The position numbers were made by a program, and so were the translations under genes. A stretch of DNA of 64,000 bases from Sparassis latifolia. Lineage: Eukaryota; Basidiomycota; Agaricomycetes; Polyporales; Sparassidaceae. The notes beneath the pieces were generated by a model. It saw nothing but the letters and a program-made list of their open reading frames with translations, made no database searches and was not told where the DNA came from. Below, in pieces: positions 46,262 through 57,902 of the stretch (position 1 is its first letter; every line of letters starts with the position of its first letter). Location of the stretch: positions 186,001-250,000 of the forward strand of contig CM031555.1 of assembly GCA_018466975.1 (NCBI GenBank), in the 5' to 3' direction.

Positions 46262-47341
46262 TCAAAGCGCGGTATTACTCGACTTGAAGATCGACTTTGT
46301 TAGGACAGGGTAATGCGGAGCATCGTACGTCGTCTGTGGTGTGTTCGGGTAATGCGAAGATTCGTCCTCCGATGCTTCGGAGCGTGCGTCGTCTGACTGT
46401 ACGGAGTGGTGGGATGGCGGGTGTTGGTTGCGGGGAGCAGGGGCATAGCGGGACATGCTCTCGAGGGGCCTGCTGATCACGTAGCCTATACGACACGTAG
46501 GTCAATCACCTCACTTCTCATCTTTCAGAAGGAAAACTCACCGTTATGAGCCGCCGCCTTCTCGCCTTGCCTCCCGAAGCCATACCCTCTCTTCTCTGGG
46601 TCCTCCGTCGTCTCTGTGGTCCTACCTGTCTTGCCGAACAAGTTTGACACGAACGTCGACGTGGGTCGCGTGAACTTCGGAGCGAGTTCAAGGGTCCTGG
46701 GAAGGACGCCCTTACGCTCATTGCGCCACTCGGTGATAGAGCGCTTCCACTTGGCCTTCTCGCGGAAGATGAGGCCTGCGAGGATGTTAACGCATCCAAG
46801 TGCAAAGAGGAAGAACGCGGCGACAAGGGTGAAGTCGTCGACGTGATGAGAGAGGATCGCCGCGCCGAGGAGGCACTGGAAAGTACCAATGGACCCGAGC
46901 CCAAAGGAGCGCCCGAGCACGGGGAAGAACCTTTCGAAGAACGCTGCGGGCCACCCGATCTCGGACATTATAAGCACGATCACCTCGAATATGATGAGGA
47001 GCCGGTTGAGGATCGCCCAAAAGATGCCCGCGGGCTGGTTTGGCACGTCGCTACCTCTGTGGCCATGGCTATGTCAGCGCGTTTCTCATACGTGGTGGCC
47101 AGGATACGCACGGTACGTAGTCACAATCCGGTACTTGGTCTGCGGGGAGCGCCATGAAGCGGTTCACGGCCTCCACGTCGGTGACGATGACGAAGATGCT
47201 GCTGGCAAATACCAGTAACAAGGAGACAATACTGAGGATGCGGACTACATTGAGGCCAATAAAGATATCTGACTCGCAAACGCTGTCAGTGGCGATCGCA
47301 ACCAAGCTGCAACATTACTCACATCCACGAGGAGGCAACAT
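46262..47341 (-). CDS. Four-TM membrane protein, DUF7598-like
   Basis: Four exons (47341-47323, 47268-47112, 47068-46542, 46485-46262) give 308 residues. The first exon is only 19 nt and yields MLPPRG, joined to YIFIGLNVVRILSIVS. Transmembrane segments follow: around VSLLLVFASSIFVIV, ILNRLLIIFEVIVLIMSEI, FGLGSIGTFQCLLGAAIL, and LVAAFFLFALGCVNILAGL. A basic stretch and a cytoplasmic, Ser-rich tail (YAPAPRNQHPPSHH ... KSIFKSSNTAL) end the protein. The layout matches an uncharacterised family of fungal membrane proteins that I recall as DUF7598. One intron of 43 nt (47069-47111) is short but keeps frame. The function is unknown. Confidence 0.82.
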
Positions 47342-48009
47342 TCTTGAACTGGACCTTGAATATAAAAGAGAAAGAAAGTATGGGTTGTTTCGACGATCTA
47401 GCGGTGTCGAGAAACTGGAAGCAAGAGAGAGATGCAACTGGCTTGAAGCAAAGAGGGTGTCCCAGCACCGAATGTGAACGTGGAGGGGAGGGCCTAACCA
47501 GGAGGATGTAATCAGTCACAAACCTCGGCCTCAAGGATTTATAGTAAGTGCTGCGGGAAACGGGCATTGTACTGCTGTCACACATCCTTTTGTAGTCAAA
47601 ATATAGCGAAGCGCAACGCATGCCGCTCTCATTGTTTAGACAATAGGGAGTGTGTGTCAAACGACAATGGCTTCCTGTTTAGGACAGTCGCTTCTCTTAC
47701 GTAATACAAACAGATCGGTGGCGGTAACCGTGACGAACAAACTGGCAGTTTTCGCATTGCAATTGGCAAGCGGATTGCTATGTGAGTAGCGTCCGCCATA
47801 ACTACCTTCTGCAAGTGTACCAAGTCGTTGGCCCGGGTGAGCATACCGAGTTTTGTCTGGTGCATGTTGACATCTCGCTTCGCGCTTGTCCGTCATCGAT
47901 GATTTGTACACGTACAGTCGCTATCGCGAAGTATATGTACACTCCCATGCTTTTGTTACCGACACGATTCCCCGGATACCTATTCACGAGGTCCTCTTCC
48001 TGACGACTG
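47342..48009. other. Intergenic, nothing recognised
   Basis: This lies between the start of the DUF7598-like gene and the end of the adenylating enzyme. It has short overlapping frames only. Confidence 0.5.
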
Positions 48010-49742
48010 TCAGAAAATTGGGCGGTAAATCTCATCAAGTTCCGCTTTGAAGGCAATCTCCACCGCCTGCCGGCGAATATTCCCCTTCGTCGATGTACGC
48101 GGAAGGGAATTCGGCGGAACGACGAAGACAAACTTTGTGGAAACAATCTGCTCATGGAGATACCGCTCTGCTTGTGAGTGCTGCGTCCGGCGGAGAATTT
48201 CTTCTTTCAGCGCTTCCGCATCAACCGTCCCCCTTCCTTCGACGAAAAGCGCAGGAGAAGGCCGCCCTGTGCCCACCACCACGCAGTCGAAGACGAGCTC
48301 CTTGCATGTTGAACGGACTTCGTCTTCGATCGCTTTAGTGTCGCATCTAAGCCCGTTCTCGCTCTTGATCCAGTCGTCTTCCCGTCCACGGAATACATAG
48401 CATCCGGGCGACACCTCCTGGAATAAGTCGCGAGTGTGGAAATGACCATCGACATCCCGTAGTGAATAGTGTGGGCAATCACCAGAATCGGAGAGGACAA
48501 CGAGTTCCAGAAGAGGCGAGGCATCGAGGGCGTTGGAGGCCCTTAAATCACTGACAGGACAGAACCTGTAGGATACGCCTTCCAGTGGTCGCAGGAGGTG
48601 AGCGTTGGAATCTCGTCCTCCGATGGACAGTAACATGGATCCCCCGCACTCCGTGGTGCCATACAGATTGCGCAGCACAATGCCATTGCTCAATGCCCAC
48701 TCTTTATCTTCTTGTGAAAGTGGCAGTCCAGAATAAAGGACCTCGTCCAAACTCTGCAACCTGGCGAGGAACGCTACGTCCTGTCTCGCCCTCCGGAGGT
48801 GTATCCCCAGGAAGGTGGAAAACTGCATGAGGCGATTGAGCCCGCAGCGTGTAATCATGTCCACCAACTCGTCGGACGAGAATGCGATCGTCGTTGGCTG
48901 AACAAGGCATGCACCATGCTGCATGGCGCCTAGTACCATGAAAGTCTGTCCAATGTGACACATGCTTCCCCTGGTGAGCTGAACATGAGCTTGTATTCAC
49001 CGGCATATTATAGATACGTAGCTCACATCCAGGCGGTAACATCCTGCTTCCTCGGGTCGTATGTTATGCCACCTTGTTTCGTTTTCGCGATGAGTGCATC
49101 CAGCCACCGATAGCTGCATGGGACGAGTTTCGGTCTTCTCGAGCTCGACCCAGATGTATGGAAGATCATGGCAATATCCTCGGCTGCCGAAGCCTTGTGT
49201 ACGGGAGGTAATGCGATGTCCATGACCATGGCGTGTATATCTCGAACGGCGATATGCACTGGTATTGGGCAATTGGTTGACATAGACGCGAACGAGGGAT
49301 CAATAATGAGCGCATGCGCATTGGTCTGGGACAGCAGCTCGTATGCGGCTCCAGGATTGGGTAACAGAAGGGATAAAGCCTGCGGAACAAAACCGGCCCT
49401 GGCAACTCCAAAAATGTGAAGGACATCGGTGTATTCTGTACCACCAACCCTACCACAGGCGCCGCTTCAGTAAGTGGTCGTTCAATGCGCGAGGATACAT
49501 TTGACGTACCATAGTCCAACAACAGAACGCAGGGGGGTGGCACTTTCATTCAGAGTGCGAAGCCAGTATCGAGCAGCGAGCTCAACGTCTTGCAGAAACT
49601 GCGGGAACGTGATGGTGTACCAATCTCTTTTGCCGATTCCCTCAGCGTGTACGGGCTGCCGTGGCACCATGAAGATTGGGCGGGAGGCATACCGAGCTGA
49701 GCTCTCTTCAAGCAAGGTGAGATGGGTGTGCAGGGGGCCCAT
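48010..49742 (-). CDS. Stand-alone AMP-binding (adenylating) enzyme, NRPS-like A domain
   Basis: Three exons (49742-49510, 49449-49027, 48970-48010) give 538 residues. Core motifs of the ANL superfamily are present: the phosphate-binding loop FHTSGSSSRRPKLVPCSY (usual form TSGSTGxPK, here with the second Gly replaced), YGTTECGG, HTRDLF in place of the usual TGDL, and near the end PRTSTKGNIRR, which holds the catalytic Lys. The ending resembles A domains of fungal NRPS-like reductases, but the protein stops there and no carrier or reductase domain follows. It should activate a carboxylic acid as an acyl-adenylate. The substrate is unknown. An MFS transporter gene lies 730 bp upstream in the same direction. 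Confidence 0.88.
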
Positions 49743-50472
49743 CGTGGAATATCTGGACGAGCCTACAAGCTATGTGCATGTCCTTTATGTGCACTACGGC
49801 GGGGAACTTTCGGGGAATTCGATCGCCACGTTCATAGCCAGGAGCGGCGTTTATTTTTTGTTGACTGCTGGATGGTACCTCGGCTGCGACGGGGCGCCTT
49901 GCCAATCTGTCAATCCAAACCACATGGGCTGAGAACTTGCTAAGAACTGAAGTTCAGGTCGTGATAGGGTGAGAACCTGGTCATCTGGTTTGAGTCTATC
50001 CAACTGCCAGCGTGGCGCTGCGACGCACGGAGATCTAAAACATGACCGAGACATACGGTCTCATTGGGTGCCACCATGCTAGCAAGACAGACAGACCGGA
50101 ATATCGAGGGAGGTACGTAGAAGGCCCTCACCCCTGTCCCTTAAAAACTCGGGCGGTGAACGTGCCGTGGGCACTGTCGACATTCTCGTAGTGTGAGCGA
50201 CGGACGCCTCGGGCTATCCAAAGTCCCAGGAAAAATACTCTATTGTCAGAACATCGAACAATCGTGGATGCTTGCATTAAGGATGAACTACTGCTACTGA
50301 TACTTCTAACGACGTGCGTATCCGGTCGGGCGTGAACAAATAATTTACATGCGGCGACCTCTATAGATGATGTGCGTGGAGCAGAGCGATTAAATGCGAT
50401 GGGATGTGGCAAAACTGGTATGAAGGGTCCAGGGGTAATAAATTCCTGAAAAGACAGCAGTTGCGAGGATGT
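49743..50472. other. Intergenic, promoter side of the adenylating enzyme
   Basis: No gene or repeat was recognised in these 730 bp, which separate two minus-strand genes. Confidence 0.5.
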
Positions 50473-52595
50473 CTACGCTGCACGACTTGAGCGCGCCCGG
50501 ATGGCTTTGCCGTATCGGTAGAAGAGGAAGGGGATCGGAATCATTGCTAGTGAGATGAAGCCCCAGACGGAGGCTGCCCAGCCGTTACCGAGGTTGTGAT
50601 ACATCGCCGTGATAAACAATGGCATGGCAGCGCCAGAGCCTGAACGAATGACGGTCTTGGCCGCGAGCGCTGACGCGACGTAGCCCGGGAAGGCGTCGAT
50701 AAGGTATGCGTTTGCGGAGAAGTAGATGATAACCACTGCATAGAAATCATGAGGATTGACAGAGGCATCGCTGAAAGACGAGATACGTACTGCCAAAGCC
50801 AAAGGGAATACCCGAGATACATGGCCCGACCCAGTTACCACCTCCGGGCATCACAACTGGGGGAGCCGTCCATCCAAAGATGAACAGAGATATGGGCACG
50901 AACCAACAACCAATGAGCATGCCAACCAGTCGATCCTCTGGATCAGCTTGTCCCCCCTTTGCTTCAGCACGCACGCGATAGTTTGCCTCAATGAACGGCA
51001 TGGCAACGAGCGCCAATAAGAGGCCGATAATCACAGATAAGAAGGTGAGACCAGTTAGTCCGTTGTCGAAGTTGTATCCGCCCCGTCCAAATACAACAGG
51101 GAAACTGAAAAGAACGCATACTATAAAATACACGGGAGTGAGATGATGATATCACTCAGCCAAAGATAGCCAGTGCCACTTACAAGGAGACCGTAAATGA
51201 GGGCGATGTAAAGGGACATTAGCAGTAGAATGGGCTCGGTCACGAGCATCTCTAAAACAATAGTCGGCAATGGACCAGCAAGGTGATATGTATAACTTAC
51301 GGAATGGGCGCAAAAGCGTCTCAGTGAGCATTTCCGAGAACGAGGCCCTAAACAGTTCTTGCTCAGTGGTGATGTTGGGATCTCCTGTCTCTTCCCGCAG
51401 ACGTATGGCACGCTTGTGCAGAATAGCAGGGGCAAACGTCTCAGGTATCGTCGCAATGAAGATTGCAGTAACACCACAGAAGATCATGTTCACCTTCGAT
51501 AATGATCAGTCAAAGGAGGACATGAGAAATCACGCAGCATACCCAGAATAACCACCGCCAACCAATAGTCTCACCCACAAAGCCACCGACGACTGGACCA
51601 AGAACGGGTCCACCGTACGGGGCCGCAGCGAATAGAGCAATCGCAAAACCACGCTCATTGTTGTCCCAGATGTCCGAGATTGTACCACCTGCCAGTGTGA
51701 GAGGTGAGGAGGCAAAGATGCCGCAGAGGAAACGACAGATGAGCAAGGTTTGAATATTCTTTGCGACAGCACATGGAATGTTGAAGACTACGCATCGCGC
51801 GATTAGGTCATCCAGATAAATAGGAGACGTAGATACTCACTGACGTAAAGAATACTCGGGATCACCCAGACTGGTCTACGCCCCAGCATTTCGCTCTAAG
51901 GGCGCGTCAGTTATCACATAGCCGAATGCGAGAGAACAAGTGACTCACAAGAGGCGACCATGCCAGAGGACCAAGACCAAAGCCGCAGACCATAAGAGAA
52001 ACGCTCAATGCGATGACGACTTCTCCTACATGGAACTCTTTCTCGAGTCCATCAAAATCGCCTGTAACGACAGCACTCCCGAACGCAGCAGCAACGACAG
52101 ACATTGCACAGACGGCAGTAAGGTCTACACACGAGCGTTCAGTACGACAAAGAACAATCGACAACCGGAAGGAGACGTACACCAACGATAGGCTTTCGAC
52201 CAGTTCCGTGGATCCTCAGGATCGTTCTTCAACCACGTCACCAATCTCACGTCGCGAAGAGTTGCAGCTTTCTCCGGATCGCGCAGCGCATCAGGGATAA
52301 CAGATAGGTGGGTAGGAATGGGACGTAGAGCAAGATCAGCCTGGACATAACCCGTTCGCGAAGTAGTACGATATTCGTCAGTGAATCCACCCCGAGTGAG
52401 ATTAGTGGTCTCGTATGGAAAACTCAGATCCGCACGACGGGCGTCATGCGAAGCCGGGATGAAATTTGGGAGATCAATAGTGTCTTCGGAATGTACGGAA
52501 ACGTTGTCGCGAGGGCGTTCACCCGACTTGACCGACTGAGCGTCGGACTCGGGCACAGCGATAGTGGCGGTCTCGCTCTGTGGAGGTTGTGTCAT
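50473..52595 (-). CDS. MFS drug:H+ antiporter-type transporter (DHA1)
   Basis: Eight exons (52595-52181, 52124-51949, 51895-51841, 51787-51543, 51493-51301, 51251-51180, 51120-50791, 50735-50473) give 582 residues. A long Ser/Glu-rich cytoplasmic N-terminus ends in DPEDPRNWSKAYRW, the entry to TM1. Then come the family motifs GLGPLAWSPL, SEMLGRRPVWVIP, LICRFLCGIFASSPLTLAGG, and PYGGPVLGPVVGGF (antiporter motif C), a cytoplasmic loop, and the second six-helix half ending YRYGKAIRARSS. It should export small molecules or polyamines across the plasma membrane. The exon 6/7 junction keeps frame only if the splice uses a weak donor 4 nt inside the strong GTAAGT, so the gene may alternatively carry a frameshift. 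Confidence 0.88.
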
Positions 52596-52694
52596 GATGC
52601 GCCGCGTTGAGAACCAGAGAAACTAGGAAAATGAGAAAGGAAAAGAAGAAACTGAGAAAGGAAACGATTCTGCATTTTCCAGGCTCTGGTCCTA

Positions 52695-52701
52695 TTATAT
52701 A
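52695..52701 (-). promoter_or_regulatory. Probable TATA box of the MFS transporter gene
   Basis: The minus-strand sequence TATATAA lies about 100 nt upstream of the ATG at 52595 in a pyrimidine-rich leader, as expected for a TATA promoter. No other element was recognised. Confidence 0.5.
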
Positions 52702-54005
52702 GGAGCGGAGAAAGCGGGATGTGCAGTCGGGAGTGGTGGCGCAGCAATTACAGATGTCGGGATAACGGATGGGCTGGCCATGGCGTGTAAAAGGTTAACA
52801 TACCAAATGGAGACAGAAAACAGCGTTGGACACCGATGTAATCCGAGGTCAACAAGGGTAACGAACGGCTTGCTACGCTTGTTGAGCTCGGAGTGCTCGA
52901 TGCGAGCCTCGGAGCAACCTAAGCGCCCATCGGAGCGCCCACAAGGGCCCTCGGAGCGGAACAAGGCTCCGGGACTTTGCGATCACTGCACGTTCATCCA
53001 AAAGCGGTCATCGTGGTTCGCCTATCGTTTCCGATGCCCTCCGAAAGTCTCGGACTCCATCAATAACTGACGAACCAGAACGTTCCTCATCCACCAGAAG
53101 ACGTATTTTCGGCCACAGATATCGAGAGATAGTTGCACGGTCGTCGCAATATCGGGAGAAGACGGCAATTGAGCTAGTTCGAGTCATGCTGGAGCGTCCG
53201 TTCGCAATACCAGTAATCGCGCCGCGATAACGTCGATGATCCTGAAAGATAGTGGAGCCAGGAAAACAGTCTTGTGGATCGCAAAAATGTCGTTACAGAG
53301 GTTTCCGAGTGATTATCATCTGGCAAGATGTCCACGTCCAGACGATGAGCAATCGATACCGGCGATGAGTGGGATTTTTGAGGGGCACGATGCAGGTATA
53401 CTACAAGTCAAATTGCAAGAAGCCACAAAGTTCTTATGCATACAGCAGCGGGAGGGAACGAGAAACGCGTTCTCGGGAGATGCAACGGAAGATAACCACG
53501 AGGCCCAAGTACGGGTGGTTTCCGGGTTGAAGCTCCCAAAAACGGATAATCGAGCGGCCCATCAAGTCTAAGTAGGAGGTTGCAGATGGGTGAACGACAG
53601 CTGGTGCATCACTTCCTTCCAAGCGTTCCAAGTCTGCCACCTGTGATGATCCACTGAGCCAAGGACACACCTTGTACGGCGCGGTACCAAGGGAAGATTG
53701 TTTCCTTACCTCTGCTTCTCTCGCGGAGGCTTACTTACTGCGTTCGCCTTCCGATCGAAAGCGACTGGTCGTGGTGGCCGAACTTGGACATGCAATGATC
53801 ACGTGAACACTTGTATTCTCTACGACCAGTTGATGTCCTGTTGGGAAAACCTCGCCACCTCGACCCACCTCGTACAATTCAAGCCTCAAGCTTTAGTGAT
53901 ACTTAAAATTCATATTCGGGATTTACTAAGCGACATACAGACAGGGAGATCGCCAAACACCAATCGTCTACTTTAATATCATCTATGCATGGAATAGACG
54001 CTTCT
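52702..54005. other. Intergenic, no supported gene
   Basis: A short clustered repeat of TCGGAGC occurs between about 52885 and 52965. Open frames up to about 110 codons (for example 53236-53571 plus) have no motif or credible splice context. Confidence 0.5.
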
Positions 54006-55115
54006 TTATAGCTCCTGCAGCCAAGCCTTCATCTGCGCCAACGAAGGCCGGTCCTCAGGCCTCGTCTGCGTGCAAGCCTCGTATATCTTGTCAAAAGGCG
54101 GCAGCACAGGCCAATGGAAATATGGGCTGCGAGGACTATTCGCATAGCACAACAGCTGGAGGAGGATGCCCAACCCGTAAATATCTGTCGCCGGAGTGAA
54201 CGCATTATCCGGAGGATCGTCCCAAGCGAAAATTCCGGCGCCCTGTACGATGCGAGCTGGCACTCGAGGTCGCAGGTGATCACGGGATCCCCGTACAGGA
54301 AGTTGCGCGGCGCGAAGTCGCGGTATGTCACGCCCCTCGCGTGGAGGAATGCGATACCCTCGATGATGTCGAGCATCCACTTGCGTATCGCATCGATAGA
54401 TTTATTACTGACTGCTGCAAAGACGAGGTCGTAAGGGTGTTTGGGAAATACGAGTCGGTCGTCTTCCAGCCGCCCTAGAAGCTGTACAAAGTGTGGTGAA
54501 CCCTTGCACATTTGTAGAACCTCGATCTCGCGCCGCGTCCTCGCCGGCTTGGCGAAATGCTTGTCCTCGTCGAAGGTGACCAGCGGGAGGGTCGCGAAGA
54601 GCTCCTTCGCGTCGTCCTCAAGAACATTCAAATTCTCCTCGAACTCCTCTGCAGGATACCTCTTGAATTCGATCTCTCGAACGGTGTTACCGATGATCTC
54701 GAGATGGCAGTTGTACCGCGGCAGGTCGGCCTTGTAACGGAGTATGTCTCCGGAGAGCGCGTTCGGGACGTCGACGATGCGGACGTAGTACGGTGCGTCA
54801 CCGTACCATACGTGTACGTCTTGTTGGAAAAGCGGGAGATAATTCGAACGGAGGGTCTCCCAGAACGGAAACTTGTTGAAGTGGATTTCCAACGCTTCTT
54901 CGCGGAACTGCGCGATCTTCGCAAAAAATTCCTTGTCGTTCCAGGTTTTGCCGGAGGCACAGGTATCACCTGGAATGGGTATATCAATGATGAGGAAATA
55001 CGAACAGCGTGGATAATTTCTCACTGTTCTCTACGCCACAGTTATTGGAACCTAGAGTAGAGATTATGGAAGATGAGATTTGACTTAGCGATGCAGCTGG
55101 CAACTTGTCGGACAT
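54006..55115 (-). pseudogene. Atypical protein kinase, tandem copy 1, frameshifted
   Basis: Exon 1 (55115-55025, MSDKLPAAS...) joins across a 55-nt intron (gtgaga...ttccag) to a long exon (54969-54006). It is clearly the paralogue of the intact gene at 55893-57018. The kinase part shows RREIEVLQMCKG, GIAFLHARGVTYRDFAPRNFLYG and ITCDLECQLAS. Then, near 54230, one base is missing relative to the paralogue (APEF... against APEVLAWDDPPD), so the frame is lost. The rest of the C-lobe (DIYGLGILLQLLCYANSP to WLQEL) is intact in the next frame. The damage is a single base, so recent inactivation or a sequencing error are both possible. Confidence 0.85.
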
Positions 55116-55892
55116 GGTGTTTGATTGGGGATATTTTTTCTCGTCGAGAAATCAATTCCAAGGGGGGACCTGGACGGGAGAACGCGTTCAAGTCGCTGGT
55201 ATAAGTTCAACTTGGTCGCTAAATATCCTGGGGGATGAGTCAGCAGCTTCGTGATTTGAGCCGCCATGTTGAATTTGCCAAGCGCTCGAATCCGGAGCGC
55301 TCACAGTTACCTGATACCGACGGAGATCGGACTGTAAAGTGCAAGTACTGGTCTGTGTCAGTATCGAGCGGTAGTTGGACCAGAGGTCGCCCTGGCAGGG
55401 CGGTCACAACAGGTTAGTGTCATTCTTGAGTCAGCCAACACCCGCAGAAGCCGCATCAGGATGCACAAGATCTGACTCCGGGTCTGGTCATTTTGGCCAG
55501 TCAACGCGTAAACAAATCCAGGAAACTCATCCTAGCACGGATCTGTTGCCTGGATAGCAACTGCGTTGTGTGGTCGTGAAGATTCTGATCCGATCGCAAT
55601 CACGACCACGTGCTATGGGGCGTTGAACTTCTCACTGTCAGCACCTGCCGTGCTCAGAACTTGCAATTCAGGATTATGGGCGCAGGCAGTTTCCAGTCGC
55701 GTGCTTGTGCCGTCCTCTCGTGAATCCTTGACCATCGAATTACAGCATTTGTAGTAGGATACCCAATCCCGGTGCACCCACGCAGTCCCAGTTCTCCAGT
55801 GACAGCCGCCAGTGCCTATACCGCCCTTCTCTTCTGAATGACGCTGTGTACTGATCATCACAAACGGGGGCACCGATTGTCGACTGCATCAC
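55116..55892. other. Spacer between the two kinase copies
   Basis: Part of this spacer (to about 55640) is homologous to DNA upstream of the second kinase (57019-57615), so the duplication includes the promoter region. No gene was seen. Confidence 0.6.
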
Positions 55893-57018
55893 CTAAAGCT
55901 CCTGCAACCAAGCCTTAAGCTGCACCAACGAAGGCCGGTCCTCAGGCCTCGTCTGCGTGCAAGCCTCATAGATCTTGTCAAAAGGCGGTAGCACAGGCCA
56001 ATGGACATACGGGCTTCGAGGATTATTCGCGTAGCACAACAGTTGGAGGAGAATGCCTAACCCATATGTGTCACTCGCGGGAGCGAACACGGTATCCGGA
56101 GGATCGTCCCAGGCCAACACCTCTGGCGCCTTGCATATACGGGATGCGAGCTGGCACTCCAGGTCGCAGATGACGACGGGAGCTCCGTACAGGAAGTTAC
56201 GCGGCACGAAGTCGCGATATGTCACGCCCCTCGCGTGAAGAAATGCGATACCATCGATGATGTCGAGCATCCACTTGCGTATCGCGTCGATAGATTTATG
56301 GCTCATCGCAGCGAGCAGGAGGTCATGTGGATATTTGGGAAATACGAGCTGATCGTCTTCGAGCCGTCCCAGAAGCTGTACAAATTGCGGCAAACCCTTG
56401 CACATTTGTAGAACCTCGATCTCGCGCCGCGTCCTCGCCGGCTTAGTGAAATGCTTGTCCTCGTCAAAGGTGACAAGCGGGAGGGTCGCGAAGAGCTCCT
56501 TCGCGTCGTCCTCAAGAACATTCGGATTCCCTTCCTCCTCAAGCTCCTCTGGAGGATACGGCTTGAAATCGATCTCTCGAACGGTGTCGCCGACGACCTC
56601 GAGATGGCAGTCGTACCGCGGCAGATCAGCCTTGTAACGGAGTATGTCTCCGGAGAGTGCACCAGGGACGTCGACGATGCGGACGTAGTATGGCGCGTCA
56701 CCGTACCATACGTGCACGTCCTGCCGGAAAAGCGGGAGATAGTTGCGGCTGATGGTCTTCCAAACCCGAAATTTATTCAAGTGGATTTCCAATGCTTCTT
56801 CGCGAAAGTGCGCGACCTTCGCAAAAAATTCCTCGTCGTTCCAGGCTTTGCGGGAGACAGTGGTATCACCTGGAATGGGCATATCAACGAGGAAATATGA
56901 AGAGCATGGATAATTTCTCACTATTCTCTACGCCACAGCTACTGGCGCCTGGACCTAGAGTAGAAATTCTGGGAGAAGAGGTTTGACTCAGCGACGCAGC
57001 TGGTAACTTGTTGGACAT
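55893..57018 (-). CDS. Atypical protein kinase-like protein, tandem copy 2, intact
   Basis: Two exons (57018-56922, 56869-55893) give 357 residues. The N-terminal 170 residues form a separate region (FREEALEIHLNKFRVW ... YVRIVDVPGALSGDILRYKADL) found also in the neighbouring copy. The kinase-like part has RREIEVLQMCKG (helix C Glu), HDLLLAAMSHKS, GIAFLHARGVTYRDFVPRNFLYG, VICDLECQLAS and SDTYGLGILLQLL. The catalytic loop is YRDF with its Asp and Asn kept, but DFG is replaced by DLE and a normal glycine loop and VAIK lysine are not evident. It is therefore an atypical kinase or a pseudokinase. The two-part layout is not one I can name. Confidence 0.82.
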
Positions 57019-57902
57019 GGAGTGTGACTGAGGGGTACTTTTCTCGTCGAGATATCAATTCCAGGGGGACCTGGACGAGAGAACGCGTTGAAGCCGCTGG
57101 TGTAAGTTCAACTTGGTCGCTACATATCCTGGGGGATGAGTCAGCAGCTTCGTGATTTGAGCCGCTATGTTGAATTCGCCAAGCGCTCGAATCCGGAGCG
57201 CTCACGGTTTGATATGTACCGATGGAGATCGGACTGTAACTAGTGCACAGTGGTGCTGTTACACTGTACTGGTCTGTGTCAGTATCGAAGGCGTAGCAGC
57301 AGAACGCACTGGCAGGGCGGTCACAACAGGTTATTGTCAATCTTGAGCCTGCCTACACGCGATCTGTGCAGAAGCCGCATCAGGATGCACAAGATCTGAC
57401 TCTAGGTCTGACTTCCACTGGCAGTCGAAGAAAACTGGTCACTTTGGCCTGTACTGACGTTAAAAATCAGTACACTCTATCGTCCTAGTGAAGACGCACC
57501 GAGGCAACGGCCTCGGTAGGAGCTGCGTTATGTTGGCCGTGAAAGCTTTAAAGATTCTGACAACGTCCGATTGCAGTCACGACCACGTGCTACTGGACAA
57601 GTTGAACACGACTATCGGGCCACGGCATGGTCTGTGCACGCCTCCTCACCAGAGGCCGTCGAATTTGACCGTTCAACGTTGCAACGGTCACGTCTCTTCC
57701 GTCCGAAGGAACTGGTTCTAGTGACATATCCATCATTCCCCATCACAGCTATCTCAGCCACCATTCTGGCTCTCAAGAACCCGAAGCAGCCCTGCTTCTT
57801 CACCTTTCATCGATACGCTCGGCTAACCGACTCTGCTCGCAATCTCTCACAGCGTTTCGCCTTTTGACATACCGCAGTTCGTATTTTGTTGTCGAATCTC
57901 TC
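57019..57902. other. Divergent intergenic region, kinase and RNase H1
   Basis: This holds the divergent 5' sides of the kinase (minus) and RNase H1 (plus). The left part is duplicated upstream of the other kinase copy. No further gene was recognised. Confidence 0.5.
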
